A DNA stretch of 64,000 bases from Sphagnum compactum (taxonomy: Eukaryota; Bryophyta; Sphagnopsida; Sphagnales). Below the pieces are notes generated by a model. It saw only the letters and a program-made list of their open reading frames with translations, was not told the DNA's origin and did not search any database. Both the position numbers and the translations under genes were made by a program. The stretch is taken from NCBI GenBank assembly GCA_965153455.1, contig OZ234495.1, positions 16,054,875-16,118,874 of the forward strand, written 5' to 3'. This document shows positions 45,930 to 57,612 of this stretch, piece after piece (the first letter of the stretch is position 1; every line of letters starts with the position of its first letter).

Positions 45930-46680
45930 TGAAGGGTTTGGATTTGAAGGTATTTTTCAATTGTTATTTTCAAGGGTCCAAACTTGGGATTGAATTAAAA
46001 ATTAATTAAAACTTTAAGTGGTCAAAGCTATTTTTTTAGGGTTTATTTTTTAAGTTTTGGGTTTTAGTGATTTTTTTTTGGATGTTATTTATTAGAAATT
46101 TGGATTTTTAGGATTATTTTTTAGTTTTTATTATTGAGGCTTAAAGTTTACATTTTTGGCTAAAGTTTTGAGTTTAAAATTCAAGATTCTCATTTTTAGG
46201 GCTTAGTTTGAAATGGTTTATTAATAAAGTTTGGTTTTTAAGGGTTATTTTTTAATTGTTAATATTTTGGGTTTTGGTTGAGGGTCTACATTTCTAGCTA
46301 AGGTTTTGAGTTTAAAATGTAGGTTTCTCATTAAATAGGGTTTTGTTTTAAGTAGTTTATTTATAGGGTTTGGGTTTCAAAGGTTTTTTTTTTTTTTTTT
46401 GGAGTTTTGGTTTTAGATGTTAATTTATTATTTTTATTTTCTGAAGTTTGGGTTTAAGGTTTACATTTTATGATTAAGGTTTGGTTTGGTTTGGTTTAGT
46501 TGAAAGGTTTGTAATCACAATTAAGTTTGGGTTTTAGGTTCAAATTAGTTGGGTTTTAAATTTTTGGCTTTAGGATTTGGGCTTAGATTTATTGTTCATA
46601 TCTCATGTTTAAGGTTTAAGGATAAGAAATTTGATTAAGACTTTTTTTTAGGTTTTATGGTTAGGTTTATGTTTAATTTT
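45930..46680 (+). repeat. G/T-rich degenerate GGGTTTTAGG tract
   Basis: About 750 bp of strand-biased sequence rich in TTTGGGTTTTAG and TTTAGGGTTT words, not in a fixed period. It resembles a decayed telomere-like or simple-sequence tract. It includes a T17-18 run near 46384-46401. Confidence 0.6.
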
Positions 46681-47094
46681 TATATTTCATATTTTTTATT
46701 AACATTATGGTATTAAGTGTAAAATTTTAAGCAAGAAAATTTTCTATGGTAACTTTTTAAGGTGGAAAATCTATAAATTTTACGCAAGAAAATCACCTTT
46801 TGGTGTCTTTTTGCATGTGGGCTCAAGTCTACAAGAAGAATCTCCACTTCTAAAATCTTATTTTTTTCATTATCACAAATGAATGAACTTTTAAACTCCA
46901 CTTTTACAAGTGAAAATTTTAGCTCATGCTCAACTAATGATGAAAAGTTCTTTGATGAAACGGTGAAGGAAGACCACATGGTTTTTGAATTTACACTAAC
47001 TACTACCAAGTCTTTCTTGAATTGTTCAATGCAACAAATATCAAAGAGGATGCTATAGTTAAGAGATTCTTATTTTGATGTTCATGACATATCA

Positions 47095-48000
47095 ATGCAA
47101 ACAACACCAACATTATTTAAGGACTCGACAAACTTTACATGGGTTGAATTTGAAGAGTTGGCATTGTTCATGGTCCCCACAATCACAAGAATTATGAAAT
47201 CTATAGGTGAGGTACACATTCCAATTGGTCATCCATCAATGTTGAGCCTTAAACAATGTTTTCTCATATTCATTTTCTACAGGAAACATGTGACATTGTG
47301 ACAATGTTTGATGTATTCATGTGGAACTAGGCAAAGAAAACATCATGTGACGATGTCATTTTTATTACATTTTGCATTAATCATGCATTGGCCAATGAAA
47401 TTTGTTGGATCACAAATGAAAATAATGGGACTTTACTTAACCTAATTTATGAGTCTTTGAATTGCATTAAATTGATGACACATTGATCAAAGTCCATAAA
47501 CCTTATAACAACAAATCACATAAACATGGTTCAATGGCAACGAATAAAATTTATTCCTTGAACAACATTGTGGTTGTTGACCACCATGACATGTTCATCT
47601 ATTTGCATATTAATTACTCAAGATCCTTTCATGATGTTATCATAAGTTACACTAGTCTAAGTTTTATAAATGTTGGTGTTAATACTTTATTCATACAAAT
47701 GACTACTTCAAGTGCCTTTTAGATGAGCCACCATATCTAGGGAAAATGATCATTGTGCATAAGATTGGTAAGAATGAGGTAGCTCTTAATGTTGACCAAC
47801 CTAGTAATGATGAAAACATACAACAAGATGCATGTAGGGTATAGAGTCAAAATGGAATGGGGAATAAGAGGTATCAAGCAAAAATGGAGGCGTTTGATGA
47901 ATTGATTTGACTCAACAAAGCTCAAGTACATTGTTTTTGTTTATAATTATAATTTTTTTGATTAACATTTTACAAGACACATGGACTTCACATTTGAAAT
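47095..48000 (+). pseudogene. Harbinger-like (DDE_Tnp_4 domain) transposase pseudogene
   Basis: Plus-strand pieces follow family order. TLFKDSTNFTWVEFEELALF and MVPTITRIM lie at 47095-47240. FITFCINHALANEICW lies at about 47355-47410. KIYSLNNIVVVDHHDMFIYL, then NYSRSFHDVI, at 47545-47650, where the family has IYSMNNVVVVDHDGLFIHV and a YPGSYHDVT block (Asp kept). YRVKMEWGIRGIKQKWRRLM lies at 47840-47900, followed by FDSTKLKY after a stop. At least three stops and several frame changes, so non-functional. Host genes of this DDE type also exist in plants, so a decayed domesticated copy is an alternative. Confidence 0.8.
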
Positions 48001-48339
48001 CATTAGAAAACTAGAGTGAACCCATAGGACCATGACTCAAATGGAAACTTTTAACAATAGGTATAGGATTTTTTTTTAAATTTAGTTTCTCTTTGAACTT
48101 TACATTAATTATAAAACCTAAATGTTTAACTACCTTAAGGTTGTTAATTTCTACCTTATTCTTCTTCTCAAAACTCATGTCATGCACAACTAACAAGTTT
48201 TTGTATTATTGCATATATTTATTTAAAATCTATAAGTGTTTATCATTTTTCACAATTACCTTTCATTTTCATTGCCATGGTTAGGATGTTTTTAGACTAT
48301 TACTGTACCATCTATATTTTTGTCATAGCCTTTGGTTCA

Positions 48340-48680
48340 CTTTTTGTGTCATATTGAACTTTCAACATAATATATTGTATTCAAATGCCACAAACATATG
48401 CTAAAATCATGATTGTGGCCAAAAAAATTATGGATTCAAATTATTAACTTAAAAAATAATATGTATATAATGATAAAAAATAAGAAATACAAACCGAACA
48501 TATAGTAATGAACTTTTGAAGTGGAATCATGGATTATGGTTTTAAATTTACATGAAGATTCAAAATCTACACTTAACATTGGTTTCTAAGGTTTTTCCCC
48601 ATTTTAATGTTTAAATGTGGACTTTTGGGAGTGTTGCATTTACTAAAAATGAGCCACCTTACATTGCAACTACCTAAACA
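48340..48680 (+). repeat. Direct repeat R2, copy a
   Basis: Shares TATTCAAATGCCACAAA, ACATATAGTAATG, GGAATCATGGA, CACTTAACATTGG and GGAGTGTTGCAT...ACCAAAAAT-type blocks, in order, with 49465-50085. Confidence 0.65.
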
Positions 48681-49464
48681 AGTAAAGCCCAAGCTGCACC
48701 TTGTAAAATAATTAAGAACTACACTAGGAGCATTTATGAATGTCAAAGCTAGAAAATGATACTAATGATGGAATCCAACCATTCATTATATTTTGTGCAT
48801 TTTCAATACATTATGCAAGGCATGCCCATGTGTGGCTTCAAGATGTTTTAAGACTTCTTTGTGAATGTTGCAAGATTTCCTTTTCATTATATCCTTAGTT
48901 GAAGCACTTATTTTCAAATTTTCAAGGGTGAAAATCCTTTAAGGTGTACCACATAAGACAAAAAGGGCTTATCCTTACTACAATCCTTTTTTGCCTTATA
49001 TTATGATCCCCATCAAAAATAATGAGTCAAAAGTTGTCAAAATTTTCAAAAGGACTATATTTTAAATCATTACAATTCTAGACTCCATCATAATCATCCA
49101 AAATATGTCTTTACATGGTAAAAAGGACTAAGTAAAAAAATAGAAAAGGGTGACGTTGTGACAAGATTTTGGTACACATAAAAAATTTGGTACCTTCAAA
49201 ACATCATGTAATTGATCTTTCAATGTGTTTCTTACAAAGTTTGCTAGGCTACTTAAATTAAGTTTTAAAAATAGCTTAGGTTAGAAACCTAGCTTAAGCT
49301 GCTAAGTTATGCCACTTAAGCTAAAATAATAATAATTATTACGTACCTATATAATATTTATCTATGTAATAGATAGGCAGGTTATACAGGTAATAGGTAG
49401 GTTAATATACATTATAATTATGTTAGCTAAATATAAGTAAGTAGGGTAGTTACAAAATAGGTGT

Positions 49465-50085
49465 GTCACATTGGACTTTTTATAGAAGGTACTCTATTCA
49501 AATGCCACAAATGCATGGTAAAATCATCAATGTGGTGAAAATAAATATGAAGTATGATTGTCAACTTCAATAAAAAGTTGTACACAATGATGAAATCCAA
49601 TAAATATACATTGAAAACATATAGTAATGGATTTTTGGAATGGAATCATGGACTGTGGTCTTGAATTTGTACGAAGATTTAAATGCACTTTTCAATGTCA
49701 TTTCATTCAAATTTTCTTATAAGGATTCAATATGTTATACATGTTTCTAAAAAAACATGAATTCGAAAAACAATTGTAAAAATTTGAACTAACAAATAGC
49801 TATGAACTTTTGAATGACCATATTTGAACCTTATTTTCAAAAGTCCCTATTTTAATCATCTTTTGTTGAATTCATGGTTTTTTCCCTTAACATGTATGTC
49901 AAAAAGTTGTTGAGTGGGGCCCTTGTTCATTTGAACTTTATTAGTTTATTAATCACCACTTGAACTGCACTTAACATTGGCCTTTTAATTTTTTTTCCAT
50001 TTTAGTGTTAAAATATGGACTTTTTGGAGTGTTCCATCTACCAAAAATAAACCACCTTATTTTGCAACCAGACAACAATTGGTTC
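49465..50085 (+). repeat. Direct repeat R2, copy b, split by about 250 bp
   Basis: 49465-49690 matches the first half of copy a and 49965-50085 the second half. The roughly 250 bp between them are absent from copy a, so either an insertion in b or a deletion in a. Confidence 0.6.
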
Positions 50086-50089
50086 ATTT

Positions 50090-52310
50090 TTTGGGCATAT
50101 GTCATAAAACTAACAGTCACTTATCACATTGGTCATGTTGAAAATAGTGACTACATTCATGGAAAACATAATTATTAATGGTATTTGCAACTATGGTCAT
50201 GGAAACAACTAATGGTAAAATTGATGTGTGCAATAAATGATACATAATCATGCAATCAAATGTGGCACAAATGACTACAATTACTGTTGTTTGTACAATT
50301 ATAATAACCATGTTTTGACAAATATACTAACATCATATCTAATAAGACTTTCAAAATTCAAAGGTAAATTATTCCTCACCTCCAAAATTCAATGAATGGT
50401 GACAACTTATGTTTTACAACTCTACAAAATAAATGTTTGCTTGTTCCACTCCACAACTTCAATTCAAGTGGTAGTTGGTTTGGTGACATTTGTATGGCAC
50501 AAATTTTTCCATGTTGTCATTAGTCCTCCATTTTCACATCATGTCATCATCCTCCATTTTTCCATGTCGCCATCGATATGAACAAGAAAACAAAACTCAA
50601 CAAGAATTCAAAATTCAAACCCCTCCAGTGTCCAATGGCCTATTCCTATCCGTAATGCCTTGTAAGCCCAAAAACTATGTAATCTGCCTACTCCTTTCAC
50701 AATTCCAAAGCTTATATTGTAATTATTATAATCTTCCTTACTTGAATTAGTCTTGCAAAATCATCCCTCCTTTCTATTATTGTTGTTATCTAGCTTGCCC
50801 AATGTAATCAAAATCCAATTTGTAACCAATTTGAGGAAACTTGCCCTTAATTAGCTATATTGTTATAATAGGAAATTGCATTGTAATGGTCATTTTCTTA
50901 CAACTAGTTTTTGATGAAACTTTGGATTGTATTTTTTAATTTTTCTAGTAGGATTAGGATAAAGATCGCAGAATTTCCTTGAATAGTTAAATAAGTTCAG
51001 TAATTTTCAGACTTTTGTAAGGTCTAGAATAAATCAAATATGTGTTATTAGTGGGTGATCACCATCATATTCTTTGGAAAATTCTTGTTTATTTTATTTT
51101 ATTGTAGTTGTGATTTTTAATTTATTTTTATTTTTATTTTTTTTCATCTACATCCATAAATTATTAGGGGTCATCGGATGTAATTTTTGGCCCCCTTGTT
51201 GGGACCTATTTAAACTTTGTAAAACTAAGGTGATTAAAAAACATTTGTGAATATATATAAGGCCTTATTTTCATCCTAATTTTTGCATTGTTTTGTCTTG
51301 TCATGAGGAGCTAGTGAACACACCTCAAGAAATTACATTCTAATTATTACCAATGTTGAGATTGAAATAGGTGTTATCACTTGGCAACCCTACTAATTGT
51401 TTACTTATGCAACTATTATGGCTCTTATACCATTTGTAAGTTTTTTAACAATTGGCAATCATTTAACCTACCTTACAAGCCCAAAGTTGGATTTGAAACT
51501 TTGACAATCAAAATTAAAAATGACTTTTGACATTATGTTAATTAATGCATCCTACATGGCATTCACAATGACCAAGCTAGGTACCTATAAACATGAATTA
51601 AAATGAAAATGTGGTTTTTCATGTAAGGATGAAGTTCATACATGCAACTTTTGGAATGTGAATGTGTTCAACGTACATGTGATGATCTTAAAGATGCAAT
51701 TTTAAAAGAATCCTCGTGCTAAAACTCTTGAATTAGTTCATAAATGAATTTCCAATGTTAGCCCCTTGGTACCCACATATGATTCTAATCACTCTCATCA
51801 AGCAGTGCTAATTTGCTTGAGCGGCTCAAAAATATTGTCAAATTTTTTTTTTTGAAATTATCCTATTTTGGATGTTGTGATAACAAAACATGGTTTCCTT
51901 AGATATACAAAATAATTTAAACAAATGCAAAAATGTAGAATCCTTTACAATTCTTATTAACCTTGTCACTCTTATTTGCAAAAGTCGATAGCGTGTGGAT
52001 TAGAAAAGTAAGTGACAAATTTTGTCACATTAAATAAGTTTCCTTGAACACACTTCTTTCAACTTTGCGTTTTTGGGTTATTCTACAAAAGAACATTGAT
52101 TATTTTTCTCCTCTCATGAGCAAATCATGTCAATTCAATTAATTGTTAAAAATCAACCAATATTTTCAACTATGCATGTTTGATCTTTTAAATATGGACC
52201 CAAAACCTCCTATTGACATGGCAAGGTTCTAATGGATTAAAAATTTGAAAGACATAGGAAATTTGTCAATGGAACGAGATTTATAAAATTTAACATGTTC
52301 CATTTTCTTC
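50090..52310. other. Intergenic, nothing recognised
   Basis: AT-rich up to the copia element. No gag-like coding region or LTR is seen to the left of 52311. Confidence 0.5.
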
Positions 52311-55300
52311 ATGCAGCACATGGCAAATTCAATGATAGGAGGTGTATCAGACAACAATGTCTGGTATGTGGACTCTGGAGTTTCAAACCACATGACTAGC
52401 CATGGAGAATGGTTTAGGGACGCAAAGGATTTGAAGACACCAGGGTTTGTGGAAACTGGTGATGACACTACACATCCCATCACACAAATTGGCAAGGTGC
52501 CATTGTCCATGGAAGATGGGCAAACAAAGTACCTAAAAGATGTACTTCATGTTCCAACCATAACAAAAAATTTGGTCTCCGTAGGCCAAATGGTGGAACA
52601 AGGTTTACAGGTGACATTCAACCCAAATGGATGTTTTGTGGAAGACATGAAGAACCAAGGCAAATTGATTGCAAAAGGGGAAAGGAATGGACGAATGTTC
52701 ACCTTGGATGTGAACATGCCTGAGGTGAATTCCATGTTATTCACACATGGAAAAGGAGCTGGAGACATTGGAATTTTGCACAAGCGATTTGGCCATGTTA
52801 ATCTCCAACTTTTAAGCTCATGGAGAAACAAAAATTTGTTGGAGGTCTTCCCAAATTTGGAGCAGAAGAGGTGATGTCAGAGGTTTGTGAAGCATGCCAA
52901 TTGGGGAAGCAAGCTAGGCATCCTTTCTCAGCTCAAACAACTCATGTAAGTTCCAAACCTTTGGAAATGATCCACTCAGATGTGTGGACCACGAAGACAG
53001 AATCCATTGGAGGATGCAAGTACTACGTGAGTTTCATTGATGACCACACAAGGAAGGTGTGGGTCTACTTCATGAAACACAAAGGTGAAGTGTTTCAACA
53101 TTTTTTGAATTTCAAAGCAATGGTGGAGAATGAAAAAGGTGTGAGCATCAAGTGCCTAAGGTCCGATGGAGGGGGAGAGTATTTTTCAAATGAATTCAGT
53201 GAGTACTTGAAGGAGCATGGAATTCAAAGGAAGTACTCATGTAGTTATTCCCCACAACAGAATGGAGTTGCTGAAAGGAAAAATAGGCACATTGTAGAAA
53301 TAGCACGTGCCATGTTGAATGAGAAGAATTTGCCAAATTACTTTTGGGCTGAAGCGGTAGCAACTGCAGTCTACATCATGAATCGAACACCCACAGCGGT
53401 AGTTCATGGCATGACACCTGAAGAAAAATTCACAGGCAAGAAACCCGATGTTTCACACCTCAGAGTGTTTGGTTGCATTGCATACGTGCATGTTCCTGAT
53501 GAGAAGAGATCAAAACTAGACCCAAAAGTTGAGAAATGTATCTTCATTGGATACTCCTTAGAACAAAAGGGATATAGATGTTTCAGCCCTTCCACTCGAA
53601 AGTTGCAAGTGAGTAGAGATGTTGTGTTTGATGAGATGGCTAGTTGGTACTCACCATTGAAGGTAGCAGAAGATGAAGAAGCTAGAATTGGTGATGCTTC
53701 ATCAAATGTGGAACAAGAATCACAATTAATTAGTGGACCACAAGAGTCTTCAATTAGTGGGTCCAGTAGCACTCCATGGAAAGGAAGATTAAGATCTTCA
53801 AACATTGTACATGGTAGTTCACAAACATCATCTAGAAATTCTCATGTAGATGGTGAATCAAGTGAGTCAGAGAAGAGTGAGGGTGAAGAATCAAGAATCA
53901 CCTCAATTACTACTCCTGGAGCTCGGATGGTCAAGAAAGCTTTGAAAACACCTGATAACAACATTGGAGTACGAAGATTCACACGAGTCAAGTACCCTGT
54001 ACAAAGACTCACATATGATGGCTTTGTAGTTCATCATTACGCATACATGGTGAGAGTTATACAAGAGGTTGAACCCACTTGTTTTGAACAAGCGGTTGGA
54101 AATCCTAAGTGGGACAATGCCATGGATGAAGAGATGGCGGCTTTGGATGCGAATGCTACTTGGGAATTGGTAGCTTTACCAAAAGACAAGAAAGCAATTG
54201 GGTGCAAATGGGTGTACAAAGTCAAACACAATGCAAATGGATCTGTGAGCAGATACAAAGCAAGATTGGTTGCCAAAGGTTATGCCCAAACGTATGGCAT
54301 AGACTATGAAGAGACCTATAGTCCAGTTGCCAAAATGACAACTGTAAGAGCAATCATTACTATGGCAGTAGCAAAAGGATGGTCTTTACATCAAATGGAT
54401 GTAAAGAATGCTTTTCTTCATGGAGATTTACAAGAAGAAGTGTACATGGAACAACCACCAGGTTATGTGGACCAAACACATCCTAATTTGGTTTGTAGGT
54501 TGAAGAAAGCTTTGTATGGCTTGAAGCAAGCACCTAGAGCTTGGTCAGACAAGATAGGTCAATATCTTGTCACAAGTGGATTTCAAACATCCAATGCAGA
54601 TTTTTCACTATATGTGAAAAAGACAGATCATGGGATTGTACTCATAGTCATCTATGTTGATGACTTGATTATCACAGGAAATAGTGATGCAGACATCTCT
54701 GATTTGAAGAAGCTTTTGAAGCAAAAGTTTGAGATGAAGGATTTGGGAGAGTTGCGTTATTTCCTCGGCATTGAGGTAATCCATTCCCCGAAAGGGATAT
54801 GGTTACTACAAAGGCAATATGCCTTGAACAAATTGTCCGAATATGGGATGACGGGTTGTAAACCCATTTCAATTCCATTGGAGCAAAATGTGAAGTTGAG
54901 TGCAGATGAAGGAGACCTCGTGGAGGATACCACTATGTACAGACGCATAGTGGGGAGTTTGATTTACATGACCATCACAAGGCCAGATTTGAGTTATGCA
55001 GTTGGAGTGGTGAGTCAATTCATGCAAACACCATGAAAGCCACATTTGGATGCAGTGAAGCGCATACTAAGGTACATAAAACATACCTTGCAATGTGGAA
55101 TTTTTTATGAAGCCAAGAGCCAGTTACAAGTACATGGATACACGGATGTTGATTGGGCTGGCAATGGTTTATATAGAAGATCAACCAGTGGTTTTATGTT
55201 TTCTTTTGGAAGTGGTGCTGTTAGTTGGAGCAATAAAAAACAACCAACAGTTGCATTATCAAGCACGGAAGCAGAATACAGAGGTGCAGCAATTGTTGCA

Positions 55301-55642
55301 TGTGAAGTAGTTTGGTTACAAAAACTACTCTCAGATTTGGGACAGTCAGTGGATGCTCCTGTTGTCATCTATTGTGATAACATTAGTAGCATACTACTTG
55401 CTAACAACCCGGTCTATCATGCTAGGACAAAGCACATTGAGGTGCACTACCACTTTATTAGAGAAAAAGTTCTAGCAAAAGAAATTGACCTCATTCATGT
55501 CAGTACCGAAGATCAAGTTGCTGACATTTTCACAAAGGCTTTAGGTACAGACAAGCTAAAGAAGTTTAGAAAAATGCTTGGTGTACTAGAAGTGGATTTG
55601 AGCTTGAGGGGGAGTGTTGAGAATTCAAGCTCAACTAGTTAG
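52311..55642 (+). pseudogene. Copia polyprotein remnant (protease, integrase, reverse transcriptase, RNase H)
   Basis: Protease: WYVDSGVSNHM near 52361-52393, with the catalytic DSG kept. Integrase zinc motif: HKRFGHVN (about 52780), then CEACQLGK (about 52889). The catalytic core has SDVW, LRSDGGGEY and QNGVAERKN. Reverse transcriptase: YKARLVAKGYAQ, DVKNAFLHG and YVDD at 54653-54664. RNase H: STEAEYR, IYCDN and HIEVHYHFIREK. Two lesions: a one-base frameshift near 52812-52830, inside the integrase zinc region, and an in-frame TGA at 55034-55036, in a position where Arg (CGA) is usual. Otherwise the reading is open, so decay is modest. It would need supplied Gag to move. Confidence 0.93.
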
Positions 55643-55927
55643 GTTTCATTAGTTACTGGAGTAGGAAAGTAACTAGGTTACTTTCACAAGGTTGAATTAC
55701 TTTCGTTACTTATTTTAGTTTGGTTATTTGTGGTTTGGTCTTTTCGTTAAATACCTTGGTGTTGATGGTTTGCCTCTTTTTTTTTCATTACACAAGTTTG
55801 TGTATTTCTTGTGACAAGAACCTTGGAGAGTTCTTGATGTTGTGTTTTGTGTTGTGAGCATTATGTTGTAGTTTCCTTTCAACAAAGATTTATGTTTGCA
55901 CTTGAGTAGATCTCCTATTTGTTAACA
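55615..55927 (+). repeat. 3' LTR of the copia element
   Basis: About 313 bp beginning TGTTGAGAATTC and ending TTGTTAACA, so the TGTT...AACA inverted ends fit an LTR. It follows directly on the polypurine tract (55604-55614). The polyprotein stop codon at 55640-55642 falls inside its first 30 bp, as is common in copia elements. No second copy is in the window, so the right edge rests on the terminal pattern only. Confidence 0.7.
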
Positions 55928-56891
55928 TAGAGAATGTGTATCGTGTACATAAAACTAGTCCTGGCTTAAAAACTAGGGTCCGAGGGTTCTTGAATTTGAA
56001 AAAAAAGGTGATAAAACCAGAAGGAAAGGGTTCAAATTTTTGGAAGAACCAAAAATGTCACTAAAGACATTAATTTTTGGCTTTAGTGCAATAATTAGAT
56101 CAAGTCCCATAAAACCTTTTCTTAACATTTAATAAACCACAAACATATTAGTGTTGAAGATTGGACGCTAAATCTCCAAAGTGGTCTAAACCCAAAATTA
56201 GCCGTCCAAGGATTTGATATTTTGAGAATGATTTAGACAACCATCAACCAAATTAAACTAAAATGAACGAATCCATGTGTCTATAGAGCGAGCAAAATGA
56301 GCCCATCCTGGGATTTGAACTTATGTACACATGCACCAAAGATAGGTTATTTTCCCAAATACCAAAGACATGTATTTCTTTTCATTAACACATTTAATGA
56401 TGTCAATTATAATTAGACTATTGAGTCCCCGTGTATGGCTAAAGACACATCAACAATAATAGTGACATAGTGTGATTGATATTAATTAGTTGGGGCTGCC
56501 CTCACAAGTCCAACATTTTATTTTATTTTTCCAACAAGCCAATTTGATCGGCCCATTGCATAAAAAAGTTGGAACCATAGAGGCTCCCCAACATAAAAGA
56601 TTCTATGGAAAAATGGAGTGTCTTTTCTCTTTGGCCCACCTAATATATGTGAGAAGAAGGGGAGGACTTTTGGCAAAACATATGGGATTAAAGCGAGGTG
56701 CTATTGGGAACACCCTTGGGGAACACATTGGGAACCTAGGGAACATATGGGGGAGCCTGATGGGAACCCATTGGGAACTTGAAAGGAACAAAATCCCACT
56801 TTGGGGTACCCTCAAGTTATCTTTTTGGCCAATTAAAAATCTTAATACTTTCAATATTCTATTTTTAACTAACGTGATATTCTGTATGTGA
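55928..56891. other. Intergenic, with a GGGAAC-rich patch
   Basis: 56697-56790 repeats TTGGGAACC/GGGGAACAC words irregularly. A 133-codon ORF crosses it, but it has no known domain and is driven by the repeat. Confidence 0.45.
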
Positions 56892-57051
56892 CACTACAAC
56901 AAAAGGTGTCCCTATACGTCAAGTGATTTCTTTGATTTTGAGTGAATTCAGTAGTTGTAGTGAACGGGGACCAGTGAAGAAGTAGTGAATTCACTAGTCT
57001 AGCGAATGAGGACTAGTGAACTGCACCCACATTTTACATTTTACAATAGTG
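56892..57051 (+). mobile_element. Miniature CACTA element, copy 1 (160 bp)
   Basis: Starts CACTACAACAAAAGGTGTC and ends ACATTTTACAATAGTG, whose reverse complement CACTATTGTAAAATGT pairs with the start. It is flanked on both sides by TGA (56889-56891 and 57052-57054), the 3-bp duplication typical of CACTA transposons. Too short to code; it would depend on a CACTA transposase elsewhere. Confidence 0.88.
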
Positions 57052-57054
57052 TGA

Positions 57055-57462
57055 AGACTTTCTTCCCCTGACTTGGTCAAGAGAAACATTAGTTCATATT
57101 ATCAAAACCAGTGTCTGTATTTTTTGCAAGAGCTGATTTACACTGTTGTTACAAGATTTCTTTTGTTGTTAGAACTTGGAACCAAAATTTCCAAAATGGG
57201 CAATGTTGTACCTTTTTTTGGTTTTCACTGGGTGATGCGCAGTAAGTAGTGTCTATGAGGTATTTGTTTGTGTGACTTTGTTCGTTGCAATAATGTTAGG
57301 CCTTGATATAGTAGCACACGACATGACACAGAATATAATTGTTTGTACGATGAACAACTAGGCGCGTTTGCATCGTCCAAAAGCCAAGCTACGAGGTTAG
57401 GCATCAGAATTATTAATTTCAAAGAGGCCATGAAATCGAGATACAGAGCGAGAGTTACCTAC
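57055..57462. other. Flank of the hydrolase exon, nothing recognised
   Basis: I searched for the next methylesterase exon on the minus strand here and did not see one. Confidence 0.5.
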
Positions 57463-57612
57463 CATGTCAGAAAAGGTTGGTGAATCGTCAAGGGAGGCTC
57501 CATTGAGCAGGAGAATGGCAGCCACTGCAATTGCCAACACTATTTTATGAGGGAATTCCTCCATTGCATGTGTCATACTGAACCCTCCCATGCTATGCGC
57601 CACCAACACCAC
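57463..57612 (-). pseudogene. Single exon of a methylesterase/hydroxynitrile lyase-type alpha/beta hydrolase (gene fragment)
   Basis: A 150-bp exon, 50 codons, bounded on the minus strand by a GCAG acceptor (before 57612) and a GTAGGT donor (after 57463). It reads VVLVAHSMGGFSMTHAMEEF then PHKIVLAIAVAA. In the plant MES/HNL family the matching segment is VVLVGHSLGG.S.A.AMERFP.KI..AVFV. The Ser-His context (AHSMGG) keeps the nucleophile Ser, but the first Gly of GxSxG is Ala. The expected upstream exon with HGAxHGAWCW and the downstream exon with the Asp/His of the triad are not seen within about 1 kb. So it is either a gene with long introns or, more likely, an isolated fragment. The enzyme family hydrolyses methyl esters of plant hormones. 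Confidence 0.7.

Larger units (their letters stand above)
52311..55927 (+). mobile_element. Ty1/copia LTR retrotransposon, 5'-truncated
   Basis: Order protease-integrase-reverse transcriptase-RNase H marks the copia type. Gag, the primer-binding site and the 5' LTR are missing; similarity begins just before the protease active site. The 3' side is whole: a purine-rich tract AGGGGGAG ends at 55614 and is followed by an LTR starting TGTTGAG. The insertion or deletion that removed the 5' part left no visible signature. Confidence 0.92.

Noticed and set aside
56490-56891. 133-codon ORF as a protein-coding gene
   Set aside because: No known domain, AT-rich flanks, and the middle is an irregular GGGAAC repeat read as GNTLGEHIGNLGNIW.
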